A DNA stretch of 64,000 bases, taken from NCBI GenBank assembly GCA_035934015.1, contig DASYYH010000023.1:273432-337431 (forward strand), read 5' to 3'. Made by a program: the position numbers and the translations under genes. This DNA comes from Candidatus Acidiferrales bacterium. GTDB taxonomy: Bacteria > Acidobacteriota > Terriglobia > Acidiferrales > UBA7541. The notes under the pieces are model-generated. The model was not told the origin of the DNA. It did not search any database and worked only from the letters and a program-made list of their open reading frames with translations. Shown here one piece after another: positions 44,998 through 55,332 of the stretch (its first letter is position 1; every line of letters starts with the position of its first letter).

Positions 44998-46197
44998 GTG
45001 AACACCCCATCCAGAAACGCTACGGCACGAGACACTCGCTGGTTCACGCGCGCAGTTCTCGGCATCGGGCTCGCAAATCTTTTCTCCGATTGGGGACACG
45101 AAGCTGCAACAGCGCTACTTCCCGCGCTGCTGGCGCTCGTCGGCGCACCGGCCATTGCACTCGGCGCAATCGAAGGCGTCGCGGACGGCCTCTCGAGCTT
45201 TTGCAAACTGGCCGGCGGGTGGATCGCCGACCGGCCGCGCTGGCGCAAGCCCGTCGCATCGAGCGGATACGTCGTTGTCGGGCTTACGACGTTTGCCTAC
45301 AGCCTCGCGCAAAGCTGGCCGGCGGTGCTCGTGCTGCGCGCGCTCGGCTGGGCGGGACGCGGGGGAAAAAGCCCGTCGCGCGACGCGCTGCTCGCCGATG
45401 GCGTTGCGGCGGAGCAACTGGGCCGCGCGTTTGGATTTGAACGCGCGATGGACACCGTCGGTGCCATTGCCGGACCGCTCACTGCCGTGGCGCTCGTTTC
45501 GATTTCGGGCGTGCGAGCTGCCTTGCGATGGACGATTGTGCCGGGGCTGCTGGCCGCGATTTGCTTTCTTTGGCTCGTGCCCGCGGGGAAATCTCTGACC
45601 GCGCACACGCCTTTTGGTTTTTTTCACAGCCTGGCGCGACTGCCGCGAAATTTCCGGCTTTTTCTCGCGGGCGTTTTTGCGCACGGCATCGGCGACTTCG
45701 CGCCGACGCTGCTCATTCTGCGAGCCGGACAGATTCTCGCGCCGCACTATGGTGCGACGCGGGCATCTGCGCTGGCCATCGGTCTTTACACGTTCCATAA
45801 CGTTGTTTTTGCCGCGGTATCGTACCCCGTGGGCGCACTTGCGGATCGCGCGGGAAAGAGAAAAATTCTTGCGTTCGGGTATGCAATCGGCGCGCTGATG
45901 TGCGTGGGCTTTGTTTTTGCGCCGGCAGATTTGAAGTGGCTGGTGATTTTATTCGGGCTGGCCGGTGTTCACATGGCCACGGAGCAGGCGACCGAAAAAT
46001 CGCTGGCTGCGGAACTGGTGACGCCGGAGATACGCGGCACGGGTTTCGGCGTGCTGGCGACGGTCAACGGACTCGGCGATTTCGTTTCGAGCCTGGTGGT
46101 TGGGGCGCTGTGGAGCGCCGTCGCGCCAGCGGCGGGATTCTATTTCGGCGCAGGATTCATGATTTTGGGCGCAGGGTTCGTTTACTTTCTACGCTGA
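44998..46197 (+). CDS. Major facilitator superfamily transporter
   Basis: About 399 residues from a GTG at 44998, a cautious choice, since the frame is open to 44848 inside the kinase gene and no Shine-Dalgarno is seen. Twelve hydrophobic segments; the loop motif G-G-W-I-A-D-R-P-R-W between helices 2 and 3 and G-A-L-A-D-R-A-G-K-R-K between 8 and 9 are typical MFS A motifs. Substrate unknown; the N-terminal G-H-E-A-A-T-A-L-L-P-A-L is seen in a drug-export-like branch. Confidence 0.88.
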   Translation: MNTPSRNATARDTRWFTRAVLGIGLANLFSDWGHEAATALLPALLALVGAPAIALGAIEGVADGLSSFCKLAGGWIADRPRWRKPVASSGYVVVGLTTFAYSLAQSWPAVLVLRALGWAGRGGKSPSRDALLADGVAAEQLGRAFGFERAMDTVGAIAGPLTAVALVSISGVRAALRWTIVPGLLAAICFLWLVPAGKSLTAHTPFGFFHSLARLPRNFRLFLAGVFAHGIGDFAPTLLILRAGQILAPHYGATRASALAIGLYTFHNVVFAAVSYPVGALADRAGKRKILAFGYAIGALMCVGFVFAPADLKWLVILFGLAGVHMATEQATEKSLAAELVTPEIRGTGFGVLATVNGLGDFVSSLVVGALWSAVAPAAGFYFGAGFMILGAGFVYFLR

Positions 46198-46245
46198 AGA
46201 GCGCTGGCCACTTCTCAAAGTGCGGTTTTCCAGCTACTCTTTGAG

Positions 46246-46719
46246 ATGGAGAATGCAACGACGATGAGCCTGACCGAACGCATACAGCGCGAGTTGACCG
46301 CAGCGATGAAGGAAAAGGATGAGCTGCGCCTGAGCGTCCTGCGGATGGTAAAGTCCGCGCTCAAAAACAAAGAAATCGAGAAAATGCGGCCGCTCGACGA
46401 TCTGGAAGCGCTGCAAACGCTGCAAACCCTCGTGAAGCAGCGGCGGGAGTCCGTGGAGCAATTTACAAAAGGCGGCCGCAGCGATCTGGCCGAAAAAGAA
46501 GCCAAGGAAATAGCGATTATCGAAAGCTACTTGCCACCGGCACCGACAGATGCGGAAATTGCGCGCGCGGTCGAGGAAGCCATTGCCGACACGGAAGCGG
46601 ATTCGCTGAAACAGATGGGCGCGGTGATCAAGGCCGCGCGGACGCGGCTGGAAGGCAAGGCGGTCGACGGCAAGGCTCTGAGCGATAAAGTGCGCGAAAA
46701 GCTGTCGTCAAAAAGCTAG
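46246..46719 (+). CDS. yqeY: GatB/YqeY domain protein
   Basis: 157 residues (an internal ATG at 46264 would shorten it by six). The YqeY fold, tRNA-binding and shared with GatB tails: L-T-E-R-I-Q-R-E-L-T-A-A-M-K-x-K-D, R-L-S-V-L-R-M-V-K-S-A-L-K-N-K-E-I-E, E-L-A-I-I-E-S-Y-L-P type segment and Q-M-G-A-V-I-K-A-A. No adjacent amidotransferase. Confidence 0.94.
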   Translation: MENATTMSLTERIQRELTAAMKEKDELRLSVLRMVKSALKNKEIEKMRPLDDLEALQTLQTLVKQRRESVEQFTKGGRSDLAEKEAKEIAIIESYLPPAPTDAEIARAVEEAIADTEADSLKQMGAVIKAARTRLEGKAVDGKALSDKVREKLSSKS

Positions 46720-46921
46720 ATTCTGGCGCGCTTTAATGATTTGCACGGTGCAGGACAGCCTCGCCTTTTTCCGAGCGAAATTGCAGCAAAGCTGATTTTT
46801 CCCCTCTTCATTCATTTCCTTCATTCGGCAGTCCAATTTGGCCGGTATTAACTTGCTATGCCTGCCGGTCTAATGCTACCTTGCCGTGCGTTTTCTGAGC
46901 GGTTTCGGCGGGAGGGAACGC

Positions 46922-49090
46922 GTGGCCTCAAAACCGTGGAGCTCGATTGCACCGCCGGGCGAGTTCCATCCGTACATTCCCCCTGAGAAAACGATTGCGG
47001 AATTTACTCCGCGAGCCATCATCCTCGGAATCTTCGCGGGCCTTTTTTTTGGCGCGATCACGGTTTACGTCGGCCTGCGCGCCGGGCTGACGGTTTCCGC
47101 GTCAATTCCCATCGCTGTTCTGTCGATCAGCATTCTTCGCGCCTTCGGCAAATCGACGATCCTCGAAAATAACATCGTACAGACGACCGGGTCGGCGGGA
47201 GAATCGATCGCCGGCGGCGTGATTTTCACTCTTCCCGCGCTGATTTTTTTGGGATTTCCGCTGCAGTATTGGACTGTCTTCTTTCTCGCATTGCTGGGCG
47301 GCTGGCTTGGCGTTTTGTTCATGATTCCGCTGCGGCGGCAGCTCATCGTGAAGGAGCATGGAAACCTTCTTTATCCCGAAGGCACGGCGTGTGCGGATGT
47401 GCTGGTCGCAGGAGACAAGGGCGGATCGTTCGCGGGGCGCGTTTTCCTGGGTTTTGGCCTCGGCGGATTGTACGCATTCCTGATGGAGACGATGGGATTC
47501 TGGCCGGATACGCCGGAGTACCGGCCCGGCTGGCTCCCTGGCGCTTCTTTCCGCGCCAACATCACGCCGGAATATATGGGCGTCGGGTACATCATCGGTC
47601 CGCGAGTCGCGGGATTGCTTTTTGCGGGCGGCGTGTTTTCGTGGCTCGTTCTGATGCCGGCGATCAAATTTTTCGGTGGGATGATGACGCACCCGCTTTT
47701 CCCCGGACTGATTCCCATTGGACAAATGACGCCGGATGATTTGTATCGCGCGTACATCAGGCCGATGGGCGCGGGCGCTGTGGCTGCGTCGGGCGTGATC
47801 ACGCTTTTCAAGACGATGCCGACGATTGTCACCGCACTGCGCGCGGGGCTGAAAGATGTGCGCAAGAGCCGCGCGGTGGAATCGGCAATCAACGCGGTCA
47901 GCCGCGTGGAGCGGGATTTCTCCATGAAGATCGTCGCGCTGGGGTCGCTTGCGGTCGTCGCCATGATGTGGGCGCTCCTGACGTGGCGGCCCATCCCGGG
48001 AGCGAAGACGGGGCTTCTTTCGAATTTGATCGCCGCGGTTTTTGTTGTGATTTTCGGATTTTTGTTCGTCACCGTTTCTTCGCGCATCTGCGGGTTGATT
48101 GGAAATTCCTCGAACCCCATCAGTGGAATGGCGATTGCCACGCTCATGGCCACGTGCGCGATGTTTCTAGTTGCGGGATGGACGGGCGGAGCTTTTTCCG
48201 CGCTGGCTATCACGATCGGCGGCGTGGTTTGCGTCGCGTCTTCGAATGCGGGCGGCACATCGCAGGATTTGAAGACGGGCTACCTGGTCGGCGCGACTCC
48301 CTCGCGGCAACAACTGGCGCTGATGATCGGCGTCATGACGTCCGTTTTCGCCGTCGGCGGGACTCTGAACCTGATGAACGTGGGCCTCGAGGAATATAAG
48401 CCGGTGCAGATCGCTGTTAACGTAAACCAACTCCCCTCAGGCGTGAGCATCGAAAACCAAAGCTTCACGCACGCGGGAAAGGCTTATGTTTTGCTCAACG
48501 CCATTGGGTCGCACGTCGTGCCAGACGGGAATTATCTCTACGACTCAGCCACGCACGAGATCGATCTGCAATGGGTGCACGGCATCGGGAGCGAGAAGGC
48601 CTCGGCACCGCAGGCGCGTCTGATGGCCACGGTCATCAACGGCATATTGCAACGGCAACTGCCATGGCGGCTTGTGCTGGTGGGCGTTTTTCTGGTCATT
48701 ACGGTCGAGTTGCTCGGCGTGCGGTCGCTTCCATTCGCCGTCGGTGCATATCTGCCCGTCGACACAACAATGGCCATGTTTGCAGGAGGCGTGATTCGCT
48801 GGCTCGCGGAACGCGGAATGAAGAAAAAGGATGAGGCGGGGAGCGAAATCGGGCCGGGACCGCTCTTTGCCAGCGGCTTGATCGCCGGAGGCGGAATTTT
48901 CGGGCTACTCGGGATCGTCATTTATCTTTTTGGCGATCCCAATTTCAAATATCACTTCTTGCCCGAGCATTTCCTTCACGCCGGGCCGCAAGTCCTCGGT
49001 GCCCTGGCCTCCAGCCGCCTCTTTGGCGTGATCATGTTTGCGCTTCTCGGCGCTTCACAATTCTATTATGCCCGCCGCAAGATGGATTGA
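46922..49090 (+). CDS. OPT-family oligopeptide/metal-chelate transporter
   Basis: 722 residues from the GTG at 46922, selected for the GGGAGGG site 5-6 nt upstream; an in-frame GTG at 46886 has no such site. About 14-16 hydrophobic segments, including T-G-S-A-G-E-S-I-A-G-G-V-I-F-T-L-P-A and a long hydrophilic insertion before the final helices. The family imports short peptides or iron-chelates. No peptidase gene is immediately adjacent. Confidence 0.92.
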   Translation: MASKPWSSIAPPGEFHPYIPPEKTIAEFTPRAIILGIFAGLFFGAITVYVGLRAGLTVSASIPIAVLSISILRAFGKSTILENNIVQTTGSAGESIAGGVIFTLPALIFLGFPLQYWTVFFLALLGGWLGVLFMIPLRRQLIVKEHGNLLYPEGTACADVLVAGDKGGSFAGRVFLGFGLGGLYAFLMETMGFWPDTPEYRPGWLPGASFRANITPEYMGVGYIIGPRVAGLLFAGGVFSWLVLMPAIKFFGGMMTHPLFPGLIPIGQMTPDDLYRAYIRPMGAGAVAASGVITLFKTMPTIVTALRAGLKDVRKSRAVESAINAVSRVERDFSMKIVALGSLAVVAMMWALLTWRPIPGAKTGLLSNLIAAVFVVIFGFLFVTVSSRICGLIGNSSNPISGMAIATLMATCAMFLVAGWTGGAFSALAITIGGVVCVASSNAGGTSQDLKTGYLVGATPSRQQLALMIGVMTSVFAVGGTLNLMNVGLEEYKPVQIAVNVNQLPSGVSIENQSFTHAGKAYVLLNAIGSHVVPDGNYLYDSATHEIDLQWVHGIGSEKASAPQARLMATVINGILQRQLPWRLVLVGVFLVITVELLGVRSLPFAVGAYLPVDTTMAMFAGGVIRWLAERGMKKKDEAGSEIGPGPLFASGLIAGGGIFGLLGIVIYLFGDPNFKYHFLPEHFLHAGPQVLGALASSRLFGVIMFALLGASQFYYARRKMD

Positions 49091-49197
49091 GCGGCTGCTG
49101 GTCCTTCATTTGCATTTGACGCTCTGCAGTTGGCTGCTGTGTCCCTGACGCTTTGACTCCGCGCTGCGGCACGCATACACTTTCAGAGATACCTGTT

Positions 49198-49974
49198 ATG
49201 CGGCGCTACGCCTCTACATCCGGATTTCAGTTCGACTGGGATTGGTCAATCACGCCGGCGATTAAGGTTCTCGTGATTGTCTGTGCGGCGGTGTTTCTTG
49301 CGCAGGAAATGTCCGGAGTAATCTTCGGACCTGCGGGGTGGAATTTCTGGCTTCTTTATTTTGGGCTGGTTCCGCGCTACGCCATCCACGGGTTTATCTG
49401 GCAGCCGTTCACCTACATTTTCCTGCACGAAAGCATTTGGCACATCCTGATTAACATGTTTGTGCTTTGGATGTTTGGGCGGGACGTGGAACGGGCCTGG
49501 GGGCGCCGGCGGTTCTATTTTTATTTTCTGCTTTGTGGCGTTGGCGCGGGCGTAATCAATATCATCGTCAAAACGATTCTCGATCCCCGCGGAATCGGCT
49601 CGGCGCTGATTCCCACGATTGGCGCCTCTGGCGCGATTTTCGGCGTGCTATTGGCTGCGGCGATTTTGTTTCCGCATCAGCGCGTGCTATTGATTCCGTT
49701 TCCCGTGGCGATTTCGATGCGCGTATTCGTCCTGGTGATGGGAGTAATCGAGTTCTTCGGGACGCTGGGGGCCGGGGGAGACAACGTCAGCCACGTCTGT
49801 CATCTGGGCGGGATGCTGGTCGGCTATTTGTATCTGCGGCGCGGATCGTATCTTTATTCCTACCGGAATCGCGTTTCGGACTGGAAGCGACGGCGATTGC
49901 AGCGCAAGTTCGAAGTGTACCAGCGACGGCATCGCGATGAGCCGCCACGCCCGCCCGATACCTGGGTGAATTAA
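49198..49974 (+). CDS. Rhomboid-family intramembrane serine protease
   Basis: 258 residues with six membrane helices. The catalytic serine is in G-A-S-G-A-I-F-G and the histidine in S-H-V-C-H-L-G-G-M-L-V-G; the N-H region in F-L-H-E-S-I-W-H-I-L-I-N-M fits the oxyanion-hole histidine. The C-terminus is an Arg-rich cytoplasmic tail. The ATG at 49198 gives an N-terminus ahead of helix 1; an earlier frame opening is ignored. Confidence 0.93.
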   Translation: MRRYASTSGFQFDWDWSITPAIKVLVIVCAAVFLAQEMSGVIFGPAGWNFWLLYFGLVPRYAIHGFIWQPFTYIFLHESIWHILINMFVLWMFGRDVERAWGRRRFYFYFLLCGVGAGVINIIVKTILDPRGIGSALIPTIGASGAIFGVLLAAAILFPHQRVLLIPFPVAISMRVFVLVMGVIEFFGTLGAGGDNVSHVCHLGGMLVGYLYLRRGSYLYSYRNRVSDWKRRRLQRKFEVYQRRHRDEPPRPPDTWVN

Positions 49975-50019
49975 ACCGGAGCGGGAAGATTTCCGGGAAT
50001 TACCTCGCAGCAGGACGAA

Positions 50020-51483
50020 TTATTTCTCGGCCACGAAATCATCCACGACGCGGTAGAGAAATTCAATTCCCTTGTCAAATGAATCCAAAGAAATGCGCTC
50101 GTTATCGCCATGCATGCGCATGGCGTCTGCTTCCGTGAGCGGAAATGGCAGCAGGCCATAGGCCTGCACGTTGCGCAGACGCAGAAAAGCGGAGTCCGAC
50201 GCGGAGGCGGACATCATGGGCACGACGGGCGCATCAGGGAACTCTTCCTGCGTCGCTTTCTGGATGGTGTTGAATAATTCGCTCGCGAGCGAAGACGAAG
50301 GAGCCGCTTCGCCAACGGAAGTGTCCGCATGAAATTGGATTTGTGGATCCTTCACTACGCTTTCCAGTTTCAGCAGCACGGCGTCAATCGAGTTTCCCGG
50401 CAACAAACGCACATTCAGCGTCGCTTGCGCTTCGGAAGGAACGACGTTCGAGCGGATGCCGGCCTGGAGCATCGTCGGTGCGATCGTATCGCGCATCATG
50501 GCGTTCCACAATGGATTGGCAGCGGCAATTTTTTCTTCCGCAAGGTCGGCACGCACCGAAGAATCAAGAGCGCGCATCCATTTGGCAATATCCGGATCGG
50601 CGACTTGAGAAAGTTGCTCGAAATACGCTTCGGTTACCGGAGTCAATTGAAATGGTGTCTGGTAGGCGCTGATTTTCTCGATGGATTGGGAAAGACGCAT
50701 GATGGCGTTGTCCGGCAGCGGAATAGAAGCGTGACCGGAGGTCCCCGTCGCTGTCACCGTGACGTTCACGGGAACCTTTTCCGCAGCCTGCACACCGACG
50801 TATTGCACTTTGCCATCCTTCATGACGACGCTGCCCCCTTCGTTCAATGAAAAGCCGGCAGCGATTTTTTCCCAGTAATTATCGACCGCAAATTTCATTC
50901 CCGCTGAGCTGTCCGCTTCTTCGTCGCCTTCGGCAAGGAGAATTACGTCGCGGCTCAAGGGCACGTTCGCACGCTTCAGCGCCACGAGCACGGCGAGGTT
51001 AGCGATGGTCATGCCTTTGTCGTCGATCGCGCCGCGGCCGTATAGATAGCCGTTTTGGATTACGGCGCCGAAGGGATCGACCTGCCACTTCGATTTGTCC
51101 ACGCCGACGACGTCAAGGTGGCCGAGCAGAAGCAGCGCGCGCGAAGGATTGGGCACAGCGCTGGCCGAAAGCCGGGCAATCAAGATTCCGCGCCCAGGCG
51201 TGCTCTGGTAAACATCTGCTGGAATTCCTTCTTTTTGCAAAATGTCCGCGAGATACTTGGCGGCGACGAGCTCATTTCCGGGCGGATTGGTCGTATTGAT
51301 GCGAATAAGGCCCTGGAGCCATCCGAGCGCGTCTACGTCCAATTTGCCGAGATCGATCCCTGGCATTTGCGCTTGGAATGATGCCAGCGTGGATTGCTTG
51401 AGATGCTGCGCGCACGCGGAATTGGCGCATGTGGTGTAGAAGATCGATATCAGCGCAAAAAACAGCCCTATCCTGCTTCGCAT
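50020..51483 (-). CDS. Secreted M20-family metallopeptidase
   Basis: 487 residues with a signal peptide, start at 51483 (AAGGTGG upstream). Two-zinc M20 site: G-H-L-D-V-V, G-R-G-A-I-D-D-K-G, and A-E-G-D-E-E-A; the lid domain carries G-H-A-S-I-P. Resembles carboxypeptidase/dipeptidase of the M20A/ArgE group but in the cell envelope. Convergent with the rhomboid gene. Confidence 0.93.
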   Translation of the reverse strand: MRSRIGLFFALISIFYTTCANSACAQHLKQSTLASFQAQMPGIDLGKLDVDALGWLQGLIRINTTNPPGNELVAAKYLADILQKEGIPADVYQSTPGRGILIARLSASAVPNPSRALLLLGHLDVVGVDKSKWQVDPFGAVIQNGYLYGRGAIDDKGMTIANLAVLVALKRANVPLSRDVILLAEGDEEADSSAGMKFAVDNYWEKIAAGFSLNEGGSVVMKDGKVQYVGVQAAEKVPVNVTVTATGTSGHASIPLPDNAIMRLSQSIEKISAYQTPFQLTPVTEAYFEQLSQVADPDIAKWMRALDSSVRADLAEEKIAAANPLWNAMMRDTIAPTMLQAGIRSNVVPSEAQATLNVRLLPGNSIDAVLLKLESVVKDPQIQFHADTSVGEAAPSSSLASELFNTIQKATQEEFPDAPVVPMMSASASDSAFLRLRNVQAYGLLPFPLTEADAMRMHGDNERISLDSFDKGIEFLYRVVDDFVAEK

Positions 51484-51647
51484 CAAGCCACCTTAGAGAA
51501 TGATTTAAATTTCCTGCAGAGAGTGCAACGTTCATACTATCATGCACGTTGCCGCGGAACGGGCGCGGCTGTGGACGATGTAGCGAAAGAATCGACCATC
51601 CCAGCGGCGTATCCTGCCATCCAAATGTATTCGGAGGTACCAGAACA

Positions 51648-52706
51648 ATGCGACGAAAATCCGTGATTCGCGCAGGCCTTGTGATGTTCTTTGCAGCAGC
51701 ATGTCTCTCGCCGCGCAACGCAATCGCCCAACAACAGGGCCCCATCAAACCTCCAAAGCAGCAGGGGCAACAGCCGCCGCCCGCGCAGCAGCATCCGCAG
51801 CCACAATTTTCGCTGACGGTTCAATCGCAGTTGGTGCAGGTGAATACGGTGGTCACGGATCAGGACGGAAATATCATCACGGGCCTCAAGCAACAGAACT
51901 TTCGCATCTTTGATGGCAATCAGCCGGAACCGATCACGAATTTCGAGCCGAATACCGCGCCGATCACCATCGTACTACTGATTGAATTCAGCAATCGCTA
52001 TCAGGGATTTTTCGGCTTAGTCGCAAAGTATCTGTCCTATGGATTCGTGGATCATCTTGGTCCACAGGACTGGGCTGCGCTGGTTACTTTCGATTTGAAG
52101 ACTCACGTGGTGGTTGATTTTACGCACAGCAAGATGGAGATCGATAACGCTATCAATAACCTTTTCGTGCCGGGATTCAGCGAGGCAAGTACGTTCGACG
52201 CGTTGATCGACACGATCAATCGTTTGAAGGATGTCTCCGGAAAGAAGGCGATTCTGCTGGTTGGGACGGGAGCGGACACATTCAGCAAGAATAATCTGGA
52301 CCAAACGTACAACGCCCTGAAGCAAACAAACGTGACTGTATTTTGCATCGGGTCTGCGGAAATGCAGGAGGTCTACAATCCGGTCCAGCCCATCAGCTAT
52401 CTGCAGGCAAAAAATGAAATGGATACTTTCGGAAAACTCACCGGAGGTATGGCTTGGTTCCCTCGATTCGAAGGAGAAATGCCCGATATCTTCACCAACA
52501 TCGTGCAATTTCTGCGCAACCAATACTCGATCGGCTATACGCCGCCGGATTCCGCGCACGACGGCAAATTCCACAAGATCAAGGTCGAGGTGGTCGACGA
52601 TAAAGGACAGCCGCTCATGATTCCGAACCGAAAAGGGAAGCCGAAAAAGGTGGTTGTCTACGCACGCGAAGGTTACATTGCGCCGCCGCCAACTCCCGCC
52701 GACTAG
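51648..52706 (+). CDS. Secreted VWFA-related protein (acidobacterial type)
   Basis: 352 residues with signal peptide; GGAGGTACC ribosome site. After a Pro/Gln-rich linker comes a beta domain (V-N-T-V-V-T-D-Q-D-G-N-I-I-T-G-L), then a von Willebrand A fold. The first MIDAS position reads I-E-F-S-N-R instead of D-x-S-x-S, so metal binding may be weakened; later T and D positions remain. Such proteins are numerous in Acidobacteria; their role is not known. Confidence 0.85.
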   Translation: MRRKSVIRAGLVMFFAAACLSPRNAIAQQQGPIKPPKQQGQQPPPAQQHPQPQFSLTVQSQLVQVNTVVTDQDGNIITGLKQQNFRIFDGNQPEPITNFEPNTAPITIVLLIEFSNRYQGFFGLVAKYLSYGFVDHLGPQDWAALVTFDLKTHVVVDFTHSKMEIDNAINNLFVPGFSEASTFDALIDTINRLKDVSGKKAILLVGTGADTFSKNNLDQTYNALKQTNVTVFCIGSAEMQEVYNPVQPISYLQAKNEMDTFGKLTGGMAWFPRFEGEMPDIFTNIVQFLRNQYSIGYTPPDSAHDGKFHKIKVEVVDDKGQPLMIPNRKGKPKKVVVYAREGYIAPPPTPAD

Positions 52707-52736
52707 TTCCTCACTGGTGGTTGTGCGCGACTGAAA

Positions 52737-53744
52737 TCAATACCCGCGCGAGAGATCTACGCGATTCCGCAGTTCCTGCCCCGTGAACCACCGCACGAGA
52801 TTATCCATCAGCAACTTCGTTTGTCTTTCCCACATTTGCTCGCTCGCGGCGCTGACGTGCGGCGTGATGAAAACATTATCGAGCTTCCACAGCGGGCTTT
52901 CTGGCGGCAGCGGTTCTTCTGCGGTCACATCCAGCGCGGCGCCGGCAATCGCGTGCGTCAACAGAGAATGAGTCAGTGCAGCTTCGTCAACCAGCGTGCC
53001 GCGCGCGACATTGATGAAATATGCCGTGCGTTTCATCTGCGCGAGTTCCTTCGCGCCGATCATCTGCTTCGTTTCGTGAGTTTCCGGAGCAGCGAGCACG
53101 ATGAAATCCGCCTGCGGCAAGGCACTCGCAAGGTCTGCGACAGGCAAAATGCGCTCGGCAAGAGCCGCGTCGCCTTGGCCCGAGCGCGTCACGCCCCAGA
53201 CGCGCATGCCCATAGGGTGGATGCGCCGCGCCAATTCATGTCCGATCGAGCCGAATCCGACGATCAAGAGGACACGTCCCTTCAATTCCAGCGGTCGGAG
53301 CTTTGCGTCCCAGATTTCCTGCTGCGCCCAGCGGGCCTCGGACTGATAACGAAATGCGTCGGGGAAACGCCGGGCCATTGCCAAGATCGCGCCCAGAATG
53401 TGCTCGGCCATGGGTTGGGCATGAATACCGCGCGCATTTGTGAGAACAATTCCACTTTCGCGCAGTTCGGGGTACATCAACTGATTGACGCCTGCCGCCG
53501 TCGAGTGAATCCACTTCAATTTCCTCGCCAGATGAAACTGTTCTTTCCGCAGCGAATAGCCAACCAGAATGTCCGTGTCCGGCAACTCCCGATCCACATT
53601 TTCGCCAGTTGGGAGATGGACGACGCGCATCTTCGGCCAGCGCGCGTTGATTTTCGCGCCGAAGTCCTGTGGCGGCCGCCAGAGCGCGAATTTATGCCAG
53701 ATGGAGATGAGCAGTTTTGTTTCTTCGGGTTTGGTTCGAGTCAT
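52737..53744 (-). CDS. D-2-hydroxyacid dehydrogenase
   Basis: 335 residues. NAD-binding G-F-G-S-I-G-H-E-L-A-R-R, catalytic Arg in N-V-A-R-G-T-L-V-D-E, Glu in A-L-D-V-T-A-E-E, and His in T-P-H-V-S-A-A-S. Substrate specificity (lactate, glyoxylate, phosphoglycerate or other) cannot be read. It follows gpmI by 19 nt on the same strand, possibly one transcript. Confidence 0.9.
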   Translation of the reverse strand: MTRTKPEETKLLISIWHKFALWRPPQDFGAKINARWPKMRVVHLPTGENVDRELPDTDILVGYSLRKEQFHLARKLKWIHSTAAGVNQLMYPELRESGIVLTNARGIHAQPMAEHILGAILAMARRFPDAFRYQSEARWAQQEIWDAKLRPLELKGRVLLIVGFGSIGHELARRIHPMGMRVWGVTRSGQGDAALAERILPVADLASALPQADFIVLAAPETHETKQMIGAKELAQMKRTAYFINVARGTLVDEAALTHSLLTHAIAGAALDVTAEEPLPPESPLWKLDNVFITPHVSAASEQMWERQTKLLMDNLVRWFTGQELRNRVDLSRGY

Positions 53745-53763
53745 GAAGTTTCGTCTTCAGTTT

Positions 53764-55332
53764 TTATCGCGGGGGCACGCGAAGATCGCATCCGGTCATT
53801 TCTTTTGGTTCGGGGATACCCATAACACCCAAAAGCGTCGGCGAAATATCCCGCAACGAACCGCCCGGGCGCAAACGCATGTGTTGGTCATCGGACAGCA
53901 AGATAAGCGGGACGGGATTTGTGGTGTGGTACGTGTGCGGACCGCCGGTCTTCGGATCAATCATCGTTTCTGCATTGCCGTGATCAGCAGTGATGATCCA
54001 GGCCCCGTCGCGCGGCGCAAGCGATTTGTAAATGCGCCCCAGGCAGTCATCGACGGTTTCGACGGCCTTAATTGTCGCCTCGAGTTTCCCCGTATGGCCC
54101 ACCATGTCGGCATTGGCGAAGTTCATGATGATCGCGTCGAAGTCGCCCTTCTCAATGGCTTTCACCACGGCATCGGTAACGCCGGCGGCGGACATTTCCG
54201 GCTGTAGATCGTACGTCGGCACTTTTGGCGAAGGGACTAGTATGCGCTCTTCGCCAGGATAGGCTTTTTCGACTCCGCCATTAAAAAAATACGTCACGTG
54301 CGCATATTTCTCAGTCTCCGCGCAACGCAGGTTCTTGAAGCCCAATTCGCCGAAAACTTGTGCGAGGATGTGCTCGAGTTTTTCCGAGCCGAGAAGGTAC
54401 CGCAGCCACGGCCACGTTTTTTCATATTGCGTCATGGCAACGTAACATAAATTTTTCGGACGCGCCGGGTCAGCAAATTCTTTGAATTCGGGCTCGGCCA
54501 GCGCGCGAGTCATCTGGCGCGCACGATCGGCGCGGAAATTGAAGAAAATCACCGCGTCGTCATCGCGAATCAAGCCGCGGGGCATGCTGGGCCTTCCCGG
54601 TTCCGCGGCCGTCGTGACCGCAATAGGAACTACAAATTCGTCCGTGACTCCTTTTTCATAGCTCGCGCGCATTGCGGCAATGGGGTCGGAGAATTTTGCC
54701 TGTGCGTCGCCGTGAGTCATCGCGCGATATGCCTGCGCGATGCGCTCCCAGCGATTGTCGCGGTCCATCGCATAGTAACGGCCGCTAATCGTCGCAACTT
54801 GACCCACGCCCAACTCGCGCATTTTCTTTTCCAACCGGCGCAAAAAATCGATGCCGGAATTCGGTGGCGTGTCGCGCCCATCCATGAACGCATGCACGAA
54901 CACGCGCTCCACCTGGTTCTCCTTCGCCATGCGAAGTAGCGCGAAGAGATGATTGATGTGCGAGTGCACGCCGCCGTCGCTCACGAGACCAAGCAGGTGG
55001 AGTTGGCGCGCGCAGCCCCGCCGCATAGCTTCGAGAAGCAAGGGTTCTTTGAAGAATTCGCCTGACACAATTTTCATGTCGATGCGCGTGATGTCCATCT
55101 GAACGATGCGCCCCGCACCGATATTCAAATGCCCCACCTCGCTATTGCCCATCTGGCCCTCGGGAAGGCCGACAAATGGTCCCGAGGTATGGATGAGGGT
55201 GTTTGGGAATTTCTTAAGCAGTGCGTCGTAATTGGGTTTGCGCGCCAGGGCGATAGCGTTGCCCCTCGTTTCTGGCGAGTAGCCCCAGCCGTCGAGAACG
55301 GTAAGCACGATCGGTTTTGGCCGTTTTGCCAT
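53764..55332 (-). CDS. gpmI: 2,3-bisphosphoglycerate-independent phosphoglycerate mutase
   Basis: 522 residues. Interconverts 3- and 2-phosphoglycerate using two Mn ions. Seen: L-D-G-W-G-Y at the N-terminus, catalytic Ser in M-G-N-S-E-V-G-H, H-x-D-G-R-D-T-P and [11 protein letters not shown]. Begins at the base after the DUF4870 stop, so coupled. Confidence 0.97.
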   Translation of the reverse strand: MAKRPKPIVLTVLDGWGYSPETRGNAIALARKPNYDALLKKFPNTLIHTSGPFVGLPEGQMGNSEVGHLNIGAGRIVQMDITRIDMKIVSGEFFKEPLLLEAMRRGCARQLHLLGLVSDGGVHSHINHLFALLRMAKENQVERVFVHAFMDGRDTPPNSGIDFLRRLEKKMRELGVGQVATISGRYYAMDRDNRWERIAQAYRAMTHGDAQAKFSDPIAAMRASYEKGVTDEFVVPIAVTTAAEPGRPSMPRGLIRDDDAVIFFNFRADRARQMTRALAEPEFKEFADPARPKNLCYVAMTQYEKTWPWLRYLLGSEKLEHILAQVFGELGFKNLRCAETEKYAHVTYFFNGGVEKAYPGEERILVPSPKVPTYDLQPEMSAAGVTDAVVKAIEKGDFDAIIMNFANADMVGHTGKLEATIKAVETVDDCLGRIYKSLAPRDGAWIITADHGNAETMIDPKTGGPHTYHTTNPVPLILLSDDQHMRLRPGGSLRDISPTLLGVMGIPEPKEMTGCDLRVPPR

